Positions 1 through 9,020 of a DNA stretch of 64,000 nucleotides are shown here, piece after piece. This DNA comes from Vibrio sp. S9_S30 (GTDB lineage Bacteria; Pseudomonadota; Gammaproteobacteria; Enterobacterales; Vibrionaceae): positions 1-64,000 of the forward strand of contig NZ_JAAUWT010000018.1 of assembly GCF_014694455.1 (NCBI RefSeq), given 5' to 3'. Every line of letters begins with the position of its first letter. Position 1 is the first letter of the stretch. The notes under the pieces are model-generated. The model was given only the letters and a program-made list of their open reading frames with translations. It did not search any database and was not told the origin of the DNA. The translations under genes and the position numbers were made by a program.

Positions 1-90
1 AAGTGGTAAGCGACTCATTTTACCCAAGAAAAGAAAGAGGAAGCCTTTTCCTCGGGTTGTTCTGTATAAGGCTCCCCGGTATCCACATAA

Positions 91-121
91 GAAAAGAGCC
101 GCACGCTGTTAAGCGAGCGGC
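91..121 (-). terminator. Rho-independent terminator of the PstS-like gene
   Basis: Arms at 98-106 and 113-121 pair with one internal A-A mismatch around a 6-base loop. Read on the minus strand the stem is followed by a T-rich run (91-97), so it ends transcription of the minus-strand gene that stops at 184. Confidence 0.7.
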
Positions 122-183
122 ATTAGCCATTTGGTCGCCTTTTTTCTTTATGCGATTTTCAGCCATCATGGAATGGCACTTAT

Positions 184-1002
184 CTAATTTGAAGAATGAA
201 TCCCGGTATACCCGTAGTCTTCAATTAATGTTTGCCCTTTTTCCGACAAAACATACTTTATGAACGCCTTTCCTTGTTCTGTAATGTCGTCTTTTTGGTG
301 AAACAACAGAAATGGTCGAGACAGTTCGTATTTATTGTTTGCGATATTCTGGCTTGTTGGTTCTACATTCTCAAATGAAATGGCTTTAATGGAGCGATCA
401 ACGGAGCCAAGAGAGACAAAGCCAATCGCCTGAGGATTATGATTGACGATGGTTTTTACCATGCTATTACTGTTAACGACCAAGTTGTCGGCATTGATAT
501 TAGAGACCAGGCGGTTGTTTACTACTTTAGTCAATCCAAGTAGGCTTTCAAAACTGTAACGAGTACCCGATGAAGACTCTCTAGTCACCACCGCGATGAT
601 GCGATCTTCACCACCGACTTGCTTCCAATTATTTATGTTCCCTAAGTAAATATCAGTCAGTTGTTTACGCGATAAATTATGGATGGTGTTAGCGCGGTTA
701 ACAACGACGGCTAATCCGTCGAATGCGATAGGGTCGACGGCTAACGATTCGTCGTATTCGGCATCTGTTAAGTAACGCGAGCTCATTCCAATTTCAGCCA
801 CACCTTTTTTAACCATGGTGATTCCGGCTGTTGAACCTATTCCTTGAATAGCGACGAAAGTATCAGGGTATTCTGAATTATATTTTTCAGCGAGCACATC
901 CATGATACGACTCATTGATGTAGAGCCTGTAACATTTATCTCTTTTGCGTATAGACAAGAAACAAATAAAGAAAGCAGAGCGGCAAACGCAACGCGAAAC
1001 AT
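184..1002 (-). CDS. PstS-like phosphate ABC transporter substrate-binding protein
   Basis: A 272-residue secreted protein of the PstS / PBP-like type II periplasmic binding family, expected to bind phosphate for an ABC importer. A signal peptide is visible at residues 1-19 (hydrophobic run ending at YAK). The mature protein opens with the family signature INVTGSTSMSRIMDVLAEKY. The STAGI segment, the serine-rich ESSSGTRYSF segment and the GFVSLGSVD segment match phosphate-contacting loops of the family. No pstC, pstA or pstB lies beside it, so it is an orphan binding protein here. It could also be a phosphate sensor or an accessory PstS. It has its own terminator. Confidence 0.85.
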   Translation of the reverse strand: MFRVAFAALLSLFVSCLYAKEINVTGSTSMSRIMDVLAEKYNSEYPDTFVAIQGIGSTAGITMVKKGVAEIGMSSRYLTDAEYDESLAVDPIAFDGLAVVVNRANTIHNLSRKQLTDIYLGNINNWKQVGGEDRIIAVVTRESSSGTRYSFESLLGLTKVVNNRLVSNINADNLVVNSNSMVKTIVNHNPQAIGFVSLGSVDRSIKAISFENVEPTSQNIANNKYELSRPFLLFHQKDDITEQGKAFIKYVLSEKGQTLIEDYGYTGIHSSN

Positions 1003-1193
1003 AGATTACTCCATATTGCAGATAATATTTTGAGCCATCATATGCCGTAACAATGACGTTTTTGTGAACCTCTTCAATGCGACTGGCTTTGAAAGAATGT
1101 TGGAGGGATATTGATGAAAATATTTGCTCAAGAAAGGATAAATCTAAGAAGTAGGTTATAGTTATTGTGGGGAAAAGGAAGGAGGATAGATCC

Positions 1194-1553
1194 ATGTTGG
1201 TATGTGATATAGACCGCCAACGCCTCGATAAGCTGGCGAGCAAACTGTGTGAACACAGAAACCAAGGTTTGCCCATTGAGCATGGAAAAGCGTATTTTGA
1301 GATATTAGAGTCTGGAGTTCTTTTCACGAAATCCTTTTTTAAATTGGATTCCGGGCACCCAGATTATTCAAAAGATGTCGCAAAAGTCGAATTTGACCCA
1401 GATGAACACACTTGGCAGTTATTTGTGAATAAACGTCAAAAGGAGTCATTGTCGAAAGTGTGGCACCCACATCCGGTGGTGCCACGCAGTCGAGATTTAT
1501 CGTATGTATTTTCGGTGATCGAATCAGATCAAGAAAATTGTATTTGGTACTGA
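1194..1553 (+). CDS. DUF3024 family protein
   Basis: A 119-residue soluble protein. I chose the ATG at 1194 because a strong AGGAGG sequence lies 8 bases upstream; an in-frame ATG at 1167 has no such signal. The order of a central KVEFDPDEHTWQLF segment, a WHPHP turn and a C-terminal CIWY end matches the DUF3024 family as I remember it. No function is established for the family. The gene is divergent from the PstS-like gene and convergent with the AraC regulator. I see no signal peptide or membrane segment. Confidence 0.65.
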   Translation: MLVCDIDRQRLDKLASKLCEHRNQGLPIEHGKAYFEILESGVLFTKSFFKLDSGHPDYSKDVAKVEFDPDEHTWQLFVNKRQKESLSKVWHPHPVVPRSRDLSYVFSVIESDQENCIWY

Positions 1554-1616
1554 TCATCATCCAAATACCCAATGGCGATTTGACCTCATTTCAATACGCC
1601 ACTATGAGAATGGCTT

Positions 1617-2447
1617 TCACATGGTGGCGTGTCTTAGCTCTTCACGGTTCCAGTTGATGCGAGACCGGAATTCTTTAGGTGTCATCCCTTGAATGCTCTT
1701 AAACGCAGTACTGAAGTGTGCAGCGCTCTTGAAGCCACTCTGGAAAGCAATTTCGCAAATTGATTCATGAGAAGCTCGCAACTGATTCGCTGCGTAGTTT
1801 ATACGCTTTTCCTTCAATAAATGCGAAAAGGACAACTCTTCAGCTGACAAGCGTCGCTTAAGCGTCGCAGGAGACATACCTAAAGTGCGTGAAACGCTTT
1901 CAAGGGAGATCTCATTGCGAATATTTTTCTCAATATGTTGAATTACTCGCTGGCTAACTTTGAGCTCAAATGAATTATGGATCAATCGTCTAAGGCTTGG
2001 GTTCACTTTTAGCATTTCGCTGACGAGTGCTCTAGCAAGGAACTCTGCTGTTTCGTTTGGTCCCTTTGCGTCTTCGAGAATACCGATCAGCAAATCTTGA
2101 ATCGATTGTGCGACAACATCATCAGCATCAAACTTAACAAACGAATTTTCTTGCTTACCAAAGACGTAGTCTTCAGTGCCAGCTTTGATGCTTTGAAGAA
2201 TAGACGTGTCCAAATGGATTGCGGTCGCATTTATTGCGTTATTCTCAAGATCTGTTTTTACATCAGTCAGCAATGAGATATCCAATAATGTAAATTCTCC
2301 ACTGCTTAACTTTCCAATAACGCCATCGGGAAATTTGAATGAAGCGCTGCCTTCGATCACCATAAAAATGACTGGATTGGCTGCGTGATATCTATCACGA
2401 TCTCGTTGTTGGAAATTGCTGAACTTTTGTAAGGTTACATTCGTCAT
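1617..2447 (-). CDS. AraC family transcriptional regulator
   Basis: A 276-residue DNA-binding regulator. The N-terminal ~150 residues look like a cupin-type effector or dimerisation domain (PVIFMVIEGSASFKFPDG). The C-terminal ~100 residues are a double helix-turn-helix of the AraC/XylS type: ISLESVSRTLGMSPATLKRRL for the first HTH, and ICEIAFQSGFKSAAHFSTAFKSIQGMTPKEFR for the second, which carries the family consensus. An AGAGAAG ribosome site precedes the ATG. The gene is monocistronic with no obvious target beside it, and the effector cannot be read from the sequence. Confidence 0.85.
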   Translation of the reverse strand: MTNVTLQKFSNFQQRDRDRYHAANPVIFMVIEGSASFKFPDGVIGKLSSGEFTLLDISLLTDVKTDLENNAINATAIHLDTSILQSIKAGTEDYVFGKQENSFVKFDADDVVAQSIQDLLIGILEDAKGPNETAEFLARALVSEMLKVNPSLRRLIHNSFELKVSQRVIQHIEKNIRNEISLESVSRTLGMSPATLKRRLSAEELSFSHLLKEKRINYAANQLRASHESICEIAFQSGFKSAAHFSTAFKSIQGMTPKEFRSRINWNREELRHATM

Positions 2448-2618
2448 AGCGCTTCTCTGTTTTTGTTTTTTCCGTAACTTAATTATTTCTATTGAGTTTT
2501 TGAAATCAAGGAAAGTTGAGCTGAATTATGACTGATACCAATTAATGAGACAACCAGAAGCTTGCTATCGTAAGTACTTGATTAAGCGTCGATTTAGCTG
2601 AAATGGGCTTTTTTTTAA

Positions 2619-2656
2619 TAAAAATAAAAAGAGCTCTCCTTTCTTAGAGAGCTCTT
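2619..2656 (-). terminator. Rho-independent terminator of rnb
   Basis: Perfect 10-bp arms AAGAGCTCTC / GAGAGCTCTT at 2629-2638 and 2647-2656. On the minus strand they are followed by a T-rich run. It lies 36 bases past the rnb stop codon. Confidence 0.85.
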
Positions 2657-2691
2657 AAGTGACTATTTTCTATATAAACTTTGAGAACTGT

Positions 2692-4662
2692 TCACTCTGT
2701 CTCAAAAACTTTAGTTGGTTTCGCGACAAGGTTACGATTTTCAAGATTGACATCGATCAAGATAATTTCAACCACATCACCGAGCTGCCACACAACAGAT
2801 TTATCGATAATGACTTGACCTCGCTCACTGTTGCATTCGATGCGTTCTTTATCATCTAAAATTTGTGAGCTCGGAATAAAAGCAGACGCGCCATTTTCCA
2901 AAATTCGGAGCCGTAAACCCGCTCTGTTTACGTCGAAAATCTCGCCCTGGAAGCAGGTTTTGTTCTTAGGTGCGTCTATTAATGTACGAGCATATAACCA
3001 GTCACTCACATTGCGTTCCGCAATTTTATGATGTTTTCGGTGAAGGGCGAGTTCTTCTCCGACATGATCATCCGGTTTTTGGACTGGCTCTTTATTCAAT
3101 ATGAGCGCTTTGAGCATACGGTGATTAATCATGTCGCCGTATTTGCGAATAGGGGATGTCCATGTGGCATAAATATCCAACCCCATAGCGTAGTGGGCTT
3201 CTGGTTGATTACCAATTTCACTGTATGCTTGGTACCTACGGATTCGATTATCTAAATACGACGTATCTTGGCTATTTAGCCAACGGCGAATTCTGCTGAA
3301 CCCTTCCAGCGATTTGGCTTGTTCAGCAGAAAATGGATCGGCGTTGTCTGTGTTGATCAACTCCAAAGCTTCAGCCAGCTTGTCTTCTCTAAAACCTGCG
3401 TGCGTATTGAAGACACCCGTACCAAAATGCTCTTTTAGTGCTTTGCCCCCACAGATGTTTGCCGTGATCATCGATTCTTCAACTAAGCGGTTAGCCGTAC
3501 GGCGCAAATCCGCATGTATTGCTACTACGTCGTTGTCTTCACTCAATTCAAATCTGTAATCAGGGCGATCTGGGAATACAACCGCATTTCTTTCACGCCA
3601 GCTTGCACGGGCGAGTGCGAATTCATGCAGATCTTTCACAACACTCGCGATGACGTCGTTAGGTTGCCAAGCATCTGACGCACCCGTTTCCAACCAATCT
3701 GATACGCGGTCGTACACCAAGCGAGCATGAGACTTGATGTTTGCTGCAAAAAACCGAATATCGTCGCCTATAACGCCCTCTTTACTGACCGTGACTGAGC
3801 AGCATAGGGCGGGGCGGTCTTCGCCTTCTATGAGAGAGCAAAGTTGATCGGCTAAATCTCTTGGCAGCATTGGAATATTTCTGCCAGGTAAGTAAATTGT
3901 AAACCCGCGGTCTCGGGCAACTTTATCCATTTCATCATCAGGTGTGATGTAGGCAGTGGGGTCAGCAATGGCAATAGTGAGCTCAAAATCACCACTATCG
4001 TTTTTCCTTGCGTATAACGCGTCGTCCATGTCTTTCGTCGATTCACCATCAATCGTTACGAAAGGAACGTTAGTCATATCGATTCGCTCAAGATCAGCGT
4101 CGTCTTTAAGTACCCAATTTTCAATGCCAGCCGGCTCACTATTTGGTAAGTCGTTTTCAGCTAGCGTTACCCACCAAGGCGCAATTTTGTCGTTTGCGTC
4201 GGTGATCTTTTCTGAAATCTCTGCCAAGAAGCCATTTTCACCACTCAGTGGATGACGTGTGAGATGAGCGACGACCCAATCACCTTCATTCAATGTTTCA
4301 GGATTGAGACCTTTTTTGGCTTTTGCTTTCAATGAAAACTTTTTAAGCTGGGGATGATCTGGGGTCACATTTAAGCGACCTTTGAACATTTTAACTCGAC
4401 CGATAAAGCGAGTCAGTGACTGCTCGATGAGTTTATCTGGTTCGGCGACTTCTTTTTCATTCTCGGTTCGGATGATGGCTTCTACTTTGTCACCATGCAT
4501 GCATTTTTTCATGTAAGGAGGTGGGATAAAGAAAGAAGTTTTGCTATCCACTTCTAAAAATCCAAAGCCTTTGTCTGTCGCTTTAATTGTTCCTTCCTTA
4601 GTTGGAAGGTTTTCTTTTATTTGCTGCTTTAATTGAGCTAGTAACGGGTTATCTTGAAACAT
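2692..4662 (-). CDS. rnb: Exoribonuclease II (RNase II)
   Basis: A processive 3'-to-5' exoribonuclease of 656 residues (E. coli RNase II is 644) that degrades single-stranded RNA to short oligonucleotides. The N-terminus MFQDNPLLAQLKQQIKEN closely resembles the E. coli protein. Two N-terminal cold-shock/OB domains are followed by the RNB catalytic domain, with the aspartate cluster VTIDGESTKDMDDALYA that binds magnesium, and the TWTSPIRKYGDMINHR motif. The C-terminal S1 domain (CFQGEIFDVNRAGLRLRILENGASAFIP) is intact. It is divergent from deaD, so two RNA-turnover proteins share one intergenic region. Confidence 0.97.
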   Translation of the reverse strand: MFQDNPLLAQLKQQIKENLPTKEGTIKATDKGFGFLEVDSKTSFFIPPPYMKKCMHGDKVEAIIRTENEKEVAEPDKLIEQSLTRFIGRVKMFKGRLNVTPDHPQLKKFSLKAKAKKGLNPETLNEGDWVVAHLTRHPLSGENGFLAEISEKITDANDKIAPWWVTLAENDLPNSEPAGIENWVLKDDADLERIDMTNVPFVTIDGESTKDMDDALYARKNDSGDFELTIAIADPTAYITPDDEMDKVARDRGFTIYLPGRNIPMLPRDLADQLCSLIEGEDRPALCCSVTVSKEGVIGDDIRFFAANIKSHARLVYDRVSDWLETGASDAWQPNDVIASVVKDLHEFALARASWRERNAVVFPDRPDYRFELSEDNDVVAIHADLRRTANRLVEESMITANICGGKALKEHFGTGVFNTHAGFREDKLAEALELINTDNADPFSAEQAKSLEGFSRIRRWLNSQDTSYLDNRIRRYQAYSEIGNQPEAHYAMGLDIYATWTSPIRKYGDMINHRMLKALILNKEPVQKPDDHVGEELALHRKHHKIAERNVSDWLYARTLIDAPKNKTCFQGEIFDVNRAGLRLRILENGASAFIPSSQILDDKERIECNSERGQVIIDKSVVWQLGDVVEIILIDVNLENRNLVAKPTKVFETE

Positions 4663-5041
4663 CTTAATTGGTCGCTATTAATTAACCGCTTCACTATATA
4701 GCCTGAATTTCTCCATTGCTAGATAAAGTCGACATTTTCCCCCTATTAAGTGAGGGGAAAACTGTGTAACGTTTGGGCTTGAAGATGTAAAAGTGTGCAA
4801 TATGTCCATTTGATGACCCAAAAAACAAGAAAACAATGAAAAATGTGATGAATTTCAATTTTTTCTGGCTTTTCTTGTGCTTTTCAGGCAGAATCCGTCT
4901 CCCTTAATGATGTCCCTAGCGGCTTGATGCGTTTTATTACTTATCCGCATCTGAACGGAGTCAGTATACCTTCTGGATTGGTATTGGAATTGGTAGAGCA
5001 CGTGGGACCGTTTGTTTTTGTTTTAATATAGTGGGATCCCA
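4663..5041. promoter_or_regulatory. Divergent rnb/deaD control region with a long deaD leader
   Basis: This 379-base region has no convincing ORF. The left part is AT-rich and can hold both promoters. The stretch from about 4880 to 5040 runs into deaD with no ORF and looks like a long 5' untranslated leader. In E. coli the deaD leader is long and takes part in autoregulation; that the same holds here is inference. No single motif decides the promoter positions. Confidence 0.4.
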
Positions 5042-6919
5042 ATGCAAGATTCTGTAATTCAGTTTAGTGAATTAGCACTTAATGACGCCATTCTTTCAGC
5101 ACTTGAAGGTATGGGGTTTGTTTCTCCAACTCCAATTCAAGCAGCAGCTATTCCTCATCTTCTTGAAGGAAGAGATGCTCTAGGTAAAGCGCAGACAGGT
5201 ACAGGTAAAACTGCTGCTTTCTCTCTCCCTCTTCTTAATAAGCTAGATCTAGGTCAACGCAAGCCACAGGCAATTGTTCTTGCCCCAACTCGTGAGCTTG
5301 CTATTCAGGTAGCGGCTGAAATAAAGAACCTGGGTCAAAACATCAAAGGGCTTAAAGTTCTTGAGATTTACGGTGGTGCATCCATCGTCGATCAAATGCG
5401 TTCACTTAAGTCAGGTGCACACATTGTTGTCGGAACGCCCGGTCGAGTTCAAGACTTGATCAACCGTGACCGTCTACACCTAGATGAAGTTCATACTTTC
5501 GTTCTTGACGAAGCGGATGAAATGCTCAACATGGGCTTTGTTGACGATGTTACTTGGATCATGGAGCAAGCTCCAGAAACAGCGCAGCGCGTTCTGTTTT
5601 CTGCAACGATGCCTCCAATGCTTAAAAACATTGTAGAGCGTTTCCTTCGTAACCCTGAGCATATTGATGTCGCGGGTAAGAACCACACCGTTGATAAAGT
5701 AGAACAACAATTTTGGGTTGTTAAAGGTGTTGAAAAAGACGAAGCAATGTCTCGCCTTCTTGAAACGGAAGAAACAGACGCTTCTATTGTCTTTGTTCGT
5801 ACTCGTCAAGACACGGAGCGCTTAGCGGATTGGTTATCTGCGCGTGGCTTCAAAGCGGCGGCTCTTCACGGCGACATTCCACAGTCTCAACGTGAACGTA
5901 CTGTTGATCACATCAAACAAGGTGTTATTGATATTCTCGTTGCCACAGATGTTGTTGCTCGTGGGCTTGATGTTCCTCGCATTACGCACGTATTTAACTA
6001 CGACATCCCATTCGATGTTGAATCTTACATCCACCGTATCGGCCGTACTGGTCGTGCTGGACGTAAAGGTAAAGCAATTCTTCTTGTTCGCACAAACCAG
6101 ATCCGCATGCTTCGTACTATAGAGCGTGTGACTAAGTCCTCTATGGAAGAAATCCAACTTCCAATTCGTGACAAAGTGGCAGATGCGCGTTTGGTTAAGC
6201 TTGGTAGTGAGTTAGCTGCTGAGAAAGAACACAAGGCATTAGATAAGTTCGGTGACTTGATTGAAAAACTTCAAGAGTCTCTAGAGATCGATGCCGCGAC
6301 ATTGGCTGCAATTCTTCTTAAGCGTCAGCAGGGCAAACGCCCGTTATTCTACATTGGTGAAGATCCAATGATTGAAGCAATTGAACGTGATAAGAAGCGC
6401 CGAAAAGAGCGACGTGATGGTGGTCGTGACGGCGCTCGTGATGGTGCTCGTGGTTACGGCAATACCAATCAAGACTGGGATACTTATCAGCTTCAGGTTG
6501 GTCGTGAACAGGGCGTACAAGTTAAAGACATCGTTGGCGCTCTAGCGAACGAGCTTGGTCTAACTAAAGGTTCTATTGGTGCCATCAAGCTTGCACAAGG
6601 TCATACGTTCGTACAACTTCCTAAAGCAATGACATCTGAAGTTGCTGGTAAACTCCGCAAATTGCGTATTCGCCAGAAAGAAGTGGGTGCTGTAGTGTGT
6701 GATTTTGATGATTTCCGCGAATCTCGTGGTCGCCGTGAAGGTGGCAATCGTGAAGGCGGTAATCGAAGTGGCGGTGGTTATCGTGGTAACCGTGAAGGCG
6801 GTCAAGGTCGCGGTAACCGTGAAGGTGGAGAGCGTCGTTTCGATCGCAACCGTGGTGGCGATCACCGTGGAAGCCATCGTGGCGAAAGAGCGCCGCGAAC
6901 CCGCCGCGCAGAAGCGTAA
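5042..6919 (+). CDS. deaD: ATP-dependent DEAD-box RNA helicase DeaD/CsdA
   Basis: A 625-residue RNA helicase for cold-adapted ribosome assembly and mRNA turnover. The DEAD-box motifs are present in order: Q motif (FVSPTPIQAAAIP), AQTGTGKT, PTRELA, TPGR, DEAD, SAT, ARGLDV and HRIGRTGR. A DbpA-type RNA-binding fold lies near residues 480-550 (VQVKDIVGALANELGLTKGSIGAIKL...TFVQLP). The tail from about 565 is an Arg/Gly-rich repeat region (RREGGNREGGNRSGGGYRGNREGG), typical of the family and likely RNA-binding. The gene is monocistronic with a strong terminator. The Arg/Gly repeats create several false ORFs in other frames. Confidence 0.96.
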   Translation: MQDSVIQFSELALNDAILSALEGMGFVSPTPIQAAAIPHLLEGRDALGKAQTGTGKTAAFSLPLLNKLDLGQRKPQAIVLAPTRELAIQVAAEIKNLGQNIKGLKVLEIYGGASIVDQMRSLKSGAHIVVGTPGRVQDLINRDRLHLDEVHTFVLDEADEMLNMGFVDDVTWIMEQAPETAQRVLFSATMPPMLKNIVERFLRNPEHIDVAGKNHTVDKVEQQFWVVKGVEKDEAMSRLLETEETDASIVFVRTRQDTERLADWLSARGFKAAALHGDIPQSQRERTVDHIKQGVIDILVATDVVARGLDVPRITHVFNYDIPFDVESYIHRIGRTGRAGRKGKAILLVRTNQIRMLRTIERVTKSSMEEIQLPIRDKVADARLVKLGSELAAEKEHKALDKFGDLIEKLQESLEIDAATLAAILLKRQQGKRPLFYIGEDPMIEAIERDKKRRKERRDGGRDGARDGARGYGNTNQDWDTYQLQVGREQGVQVKDIVGALANELGLTKGSIGAIKLAQGHTFVQLPKAMTSEVAGKLRKLRIRQKEVGAVVCDFDDFRESRGRREGGNREGGNRSGGGYRGNREGGQGRGNREGGERRFDRNRGGDHRGSHRGERAPRTRRAEA

Positions 6920-6928
6920 AATTGAAGA

Positions 6929-6956
6929 AAGCAGGTCATTGGACCTGCTTTTTTTT
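6929..6956 (+). terminator. Rho-independent terminator of deaD
   Basis: Perfect arms GCAGGTC / GACCTGC at 6931-6937 and 6942-6948, extended by AA/TT, with a 4-base loop and an 8-T run. It begins 9 bases after the deaD stop. Confidence 0.92.
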
Positions 6957-7126
6957 GTCGCTCAATTAATCGGATTTCCAGCCTTATTTCTATTGATTAG
7001 CGGTAACGATATTTTTCAGCCTATATTTCCATATCACCTTTGTTCCAGTTTCATCCTTATTAGTAATATCTTCTTTTTATGACTCATATAGGAATATGTG
7101 CACAGTCATGCAAAATAGGAAGAGAT

Positions 7127-7309
7127 ATGGATATTGAGGCACTATGAAGCTTTTTTGCTCTAGCGTTGGGAGCAATGGCTTCAAAAAGTATAGGCGAGGG
7201 CATTCACAAGTTGGAATTGTCTTGGTTAGTTACATCGTCTATTGCGCGAAACGAGTTTCCACAAGATCTTGCAAGACGTTTGAGTGATAAAATATCAGGC
7301 TCTATATAA
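7127..7309 (+). pseudogene. Small 60-residue ORF interrupted by an in-frame TGA at codon 7
   Basis: From the ATG at 7127, preceded by AGGAAG 4 bases upstream, the frame reads MDIEAL, then TGA (7145-7147), then 53 more sense codons (SFFALALGAMASKSIGEGI...) to TAA at 7307-7309. The downstream part has protein-like composition, with a hydrophobic stretch then an amphipathic, charged tail. An internal ATG at 7175 could still start a 44-residue product, but GGGAG lies only 2 bases before it. The simplest reading is a nonsense mutation, for example TGG to TGA. The TGA is also the first base triplet of a clear hairpin (7145-7183), so recoding cannot be dismissed. I do not recognise the family. Confidence 0.45.
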
Positions 7310-7317
7310 CGAGTCAT

Positions 7318-7339
7318 AAAAAAGGGAGCTCGCGCTCCC
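7318..7339 (-). terminator. Rho-independent terminator of the chemoreceptor gene
   Basis: Arms GGGAGC / GCTCCC at 7324-7329 and 7334-7339 with a T6 run on the minus strand (7318-7323), 23 bases past the stop of the chemoreceptor gene. Confidence 0.85.
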
Positions 7340-7361
7340 TATTAGATAGAGTAAGAGAAAT

Positions 7362-8999
7362 CTACACCTTAAACGCGTTCACTAGCCCATTTAAACGCTG
7401 TGCCATAATGCTAAGCTGCTCGCTGGATTGAGATGTCTGATTGGTTCCCATTTCAGTCTGTTCAGCGACTTCCGAGATGTTTGATATACTATTACCAATG
7501 CTCAATATCTGATGACGTTGATCTTCTGCTGAATGTGCTATGTCGGTAGACATTTCTGCCAACGTTTTAATTGAAGCTTGAACACTCGTTAATGCGTCAC
7601 CACAGTTTGTTGCCTTTTCGATGCCCAACTCGGCTTTTTGTTGACAATGCTCTAACGAATTTACCGTGTGTTGAACACCCGTTTGCAGATCGGATATTAT
7701 GCGCTGAATATTTCCTGTAGATTCTTGAGTACGTTGTGCAAGCGTTCTCACTTCGTCAGCAACAACAGCAAACCCTCGCCCTTGTTCACCCGCTCTTGCG
7801 GCTTCAATCGCGGCATTAAGTGCCAATAGGTTTGTTTGCTCAGCAATTTGCTTAATGACATCAAGAATGTCGCCAATTTCTTTAGATGAGGATTCTAAGT
7901 CTTCCGCAATCTTGACGGTTGCTTGCACCTCTTTAGCAACGCCATGAATAACATCGAGGTTTTCGTTTACACTTCGCGTACCACTGGCAATTGTTTCGGT
8001 AGACTCCTTCGTTGTAAGCAGCGCAATTTCTACCTTTTCGGACACTAAGTTTGCAGAGTGAGTAAGCTGTTCGATTCGGCTAGAAACGGCAAAGGTTTGT
8101 TCTTTTTGATCGCGAATACCCGATTGTATTTGCTGTGTCACGCTCGATAGCTCTTCAGCCTGAGACGCTAATGAATCCGTGTTTCCATGGATACTTACTA
8201 CGACATCCCGAAGGTTTGCGTTCATTTTGTTGAACGCTGTTGCCATTGTCGCAAGTTCATCTTTTCCTTTGCTTTTCATGATAATAGACAAATCCTTATC
8301 ATCGGCAATGAGAGACATGGTGCGAGTCAGTTTGTCTAATGGTTTTAAAATATTTTGGGCAATGAGGCTTGAGAAAATCACAAGAGTGATAACAAAGATA
8401 AGCGTATGCACTAGGGTAGTCATCATTTCATCTTCGAATGCTTCTTCAACATCAGTGAAGTACACACCCGTTCCCAATACCCAGTCCCATTGGTTGGATT
8501 TCGCGACAAAGGAAACTTTCTTTTCTAGCTCTTTGCTACCAGGCTTTGGCCAGTCGTAAGCAACAAAACCACTGCCTTGTGTTTTAGCCGTATCGATAAA
8601 CTGGCGGAAAGCATTTGAAATGTAAGAGGTGTTGTGTCTCGCCATATTATTGCCATTGAGCTCGGGCTTAATAGGGTGTGTCACCATGACACCGTTAATA
8701 TCATTAAGCCAGAAATAACCGCTACTTCCATACCGCTTTGAATTGATCAGATCTTTCGCTCTGGTTTGGCCTTCTTCTAATGAAAGCTTCCCTAGGGTGA
8801 CGAGTTTTTCAATTTGATTAACTTGGTTAATACCACTTTGAACTAAAGACTCGGCAGCCTGCTTTCTTTCATTAATCATCTGATCTTTAAGGTTCAATGC
8901 GGAAAACAGCTTCGCTCCAAAAATTATAATGCTAGCAACAATGATAATCAGTCGTATTTTCGATGATACATTAAGTCGATTTAATAGGCGGTTAAGCAT
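7362..8999 (-). CDS. Methyl-accepting chemotaxis protein with a periplasmic Cache domain
   Basis: A transmembrane chemoreceptor of 545 residues from the chosen ATG at 8999, where GGAG lies 5 bases upstream; an ATG 21 bases further out has weaker support. A first membrane helix (IRLIIIVASIIIFGAK) is followed by a single-Cache sensing domain (RYGSSGYFWLNDINGVMVTHP and WDWVLGTGVYFTDVEE), a second helix (LVHTLIFVITLVIFSSLIA), a HAMP linker and the signalling hairpin. The hairpin tip is IAEQTNLLALNAAIEAARAGEQGRGFAVVADEVRTLA. The YGSSGYFW motif is shared by sensors of small carboxylates, but the ligand cannot be read. No other chemotaxis gene is nearby. Confidence 0.94.
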   Translation of the reverse strand: MLNRLLNRLNVSSKIRLIIIVASIIIFGAKLFSALNLKDQMINERKQAAESLVQSGINQVNQIEKLVTLGKLSLEEGQTRAKDLINSKRYGSSGYFWLNDINGVMVTHPIKPELNGNNMARHNTSYISNAFRQFIDTAKTQGSGFVAYDWPKPGSKELEKKVSFVAKSNQWDWVLGTGVYFTDVEEAFEDEMMTTLVHTLIFVITLVIFSSLIAQNILKPLDKLTRTMSLIADDKDLSIIMKSKGKDELATMATAFNKMNANLRDVVVSIHGNTDSLASQAEELSSVTQQIQSGIRDQKEQTFAVSSRIEQLTHSANLVSEKVEIALLTTKESTETIASGTRSVNENLDVIHGVAKEVQATVKIAEDLESSSKEIGDILDVIKQIAEQTNLLALNAAIEAARAGEQGRGFAVVADEVRTLAQRTQESTGNIQRIISDLQTGVQHTVNSLEHCQQKAELGIEKATNCGDALTSVQASIKTLAEMSTDIAHSAEDQRHQILSIGNSISNISEVAEQTEMGTNQTSQSSEQLSIMAQRLNGLVNAFKV

Positions 9000-9020
9000 G
9001 CATACTCCATAGATTTGCAT

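Noticed and set aside
3..263. 86-codon plus-strand ORF
   Set aside because: It overlaps the 3' end of the PstS-like gene and that gene's terminator, and has no family-like features.
6560..6877. 105-codon minus-strand ORF and plus-strand partner frames in the deaD 3' end
   Set aside because: These are shadows caused by the repetitive Arg/Gly codons of the DeaD tail.
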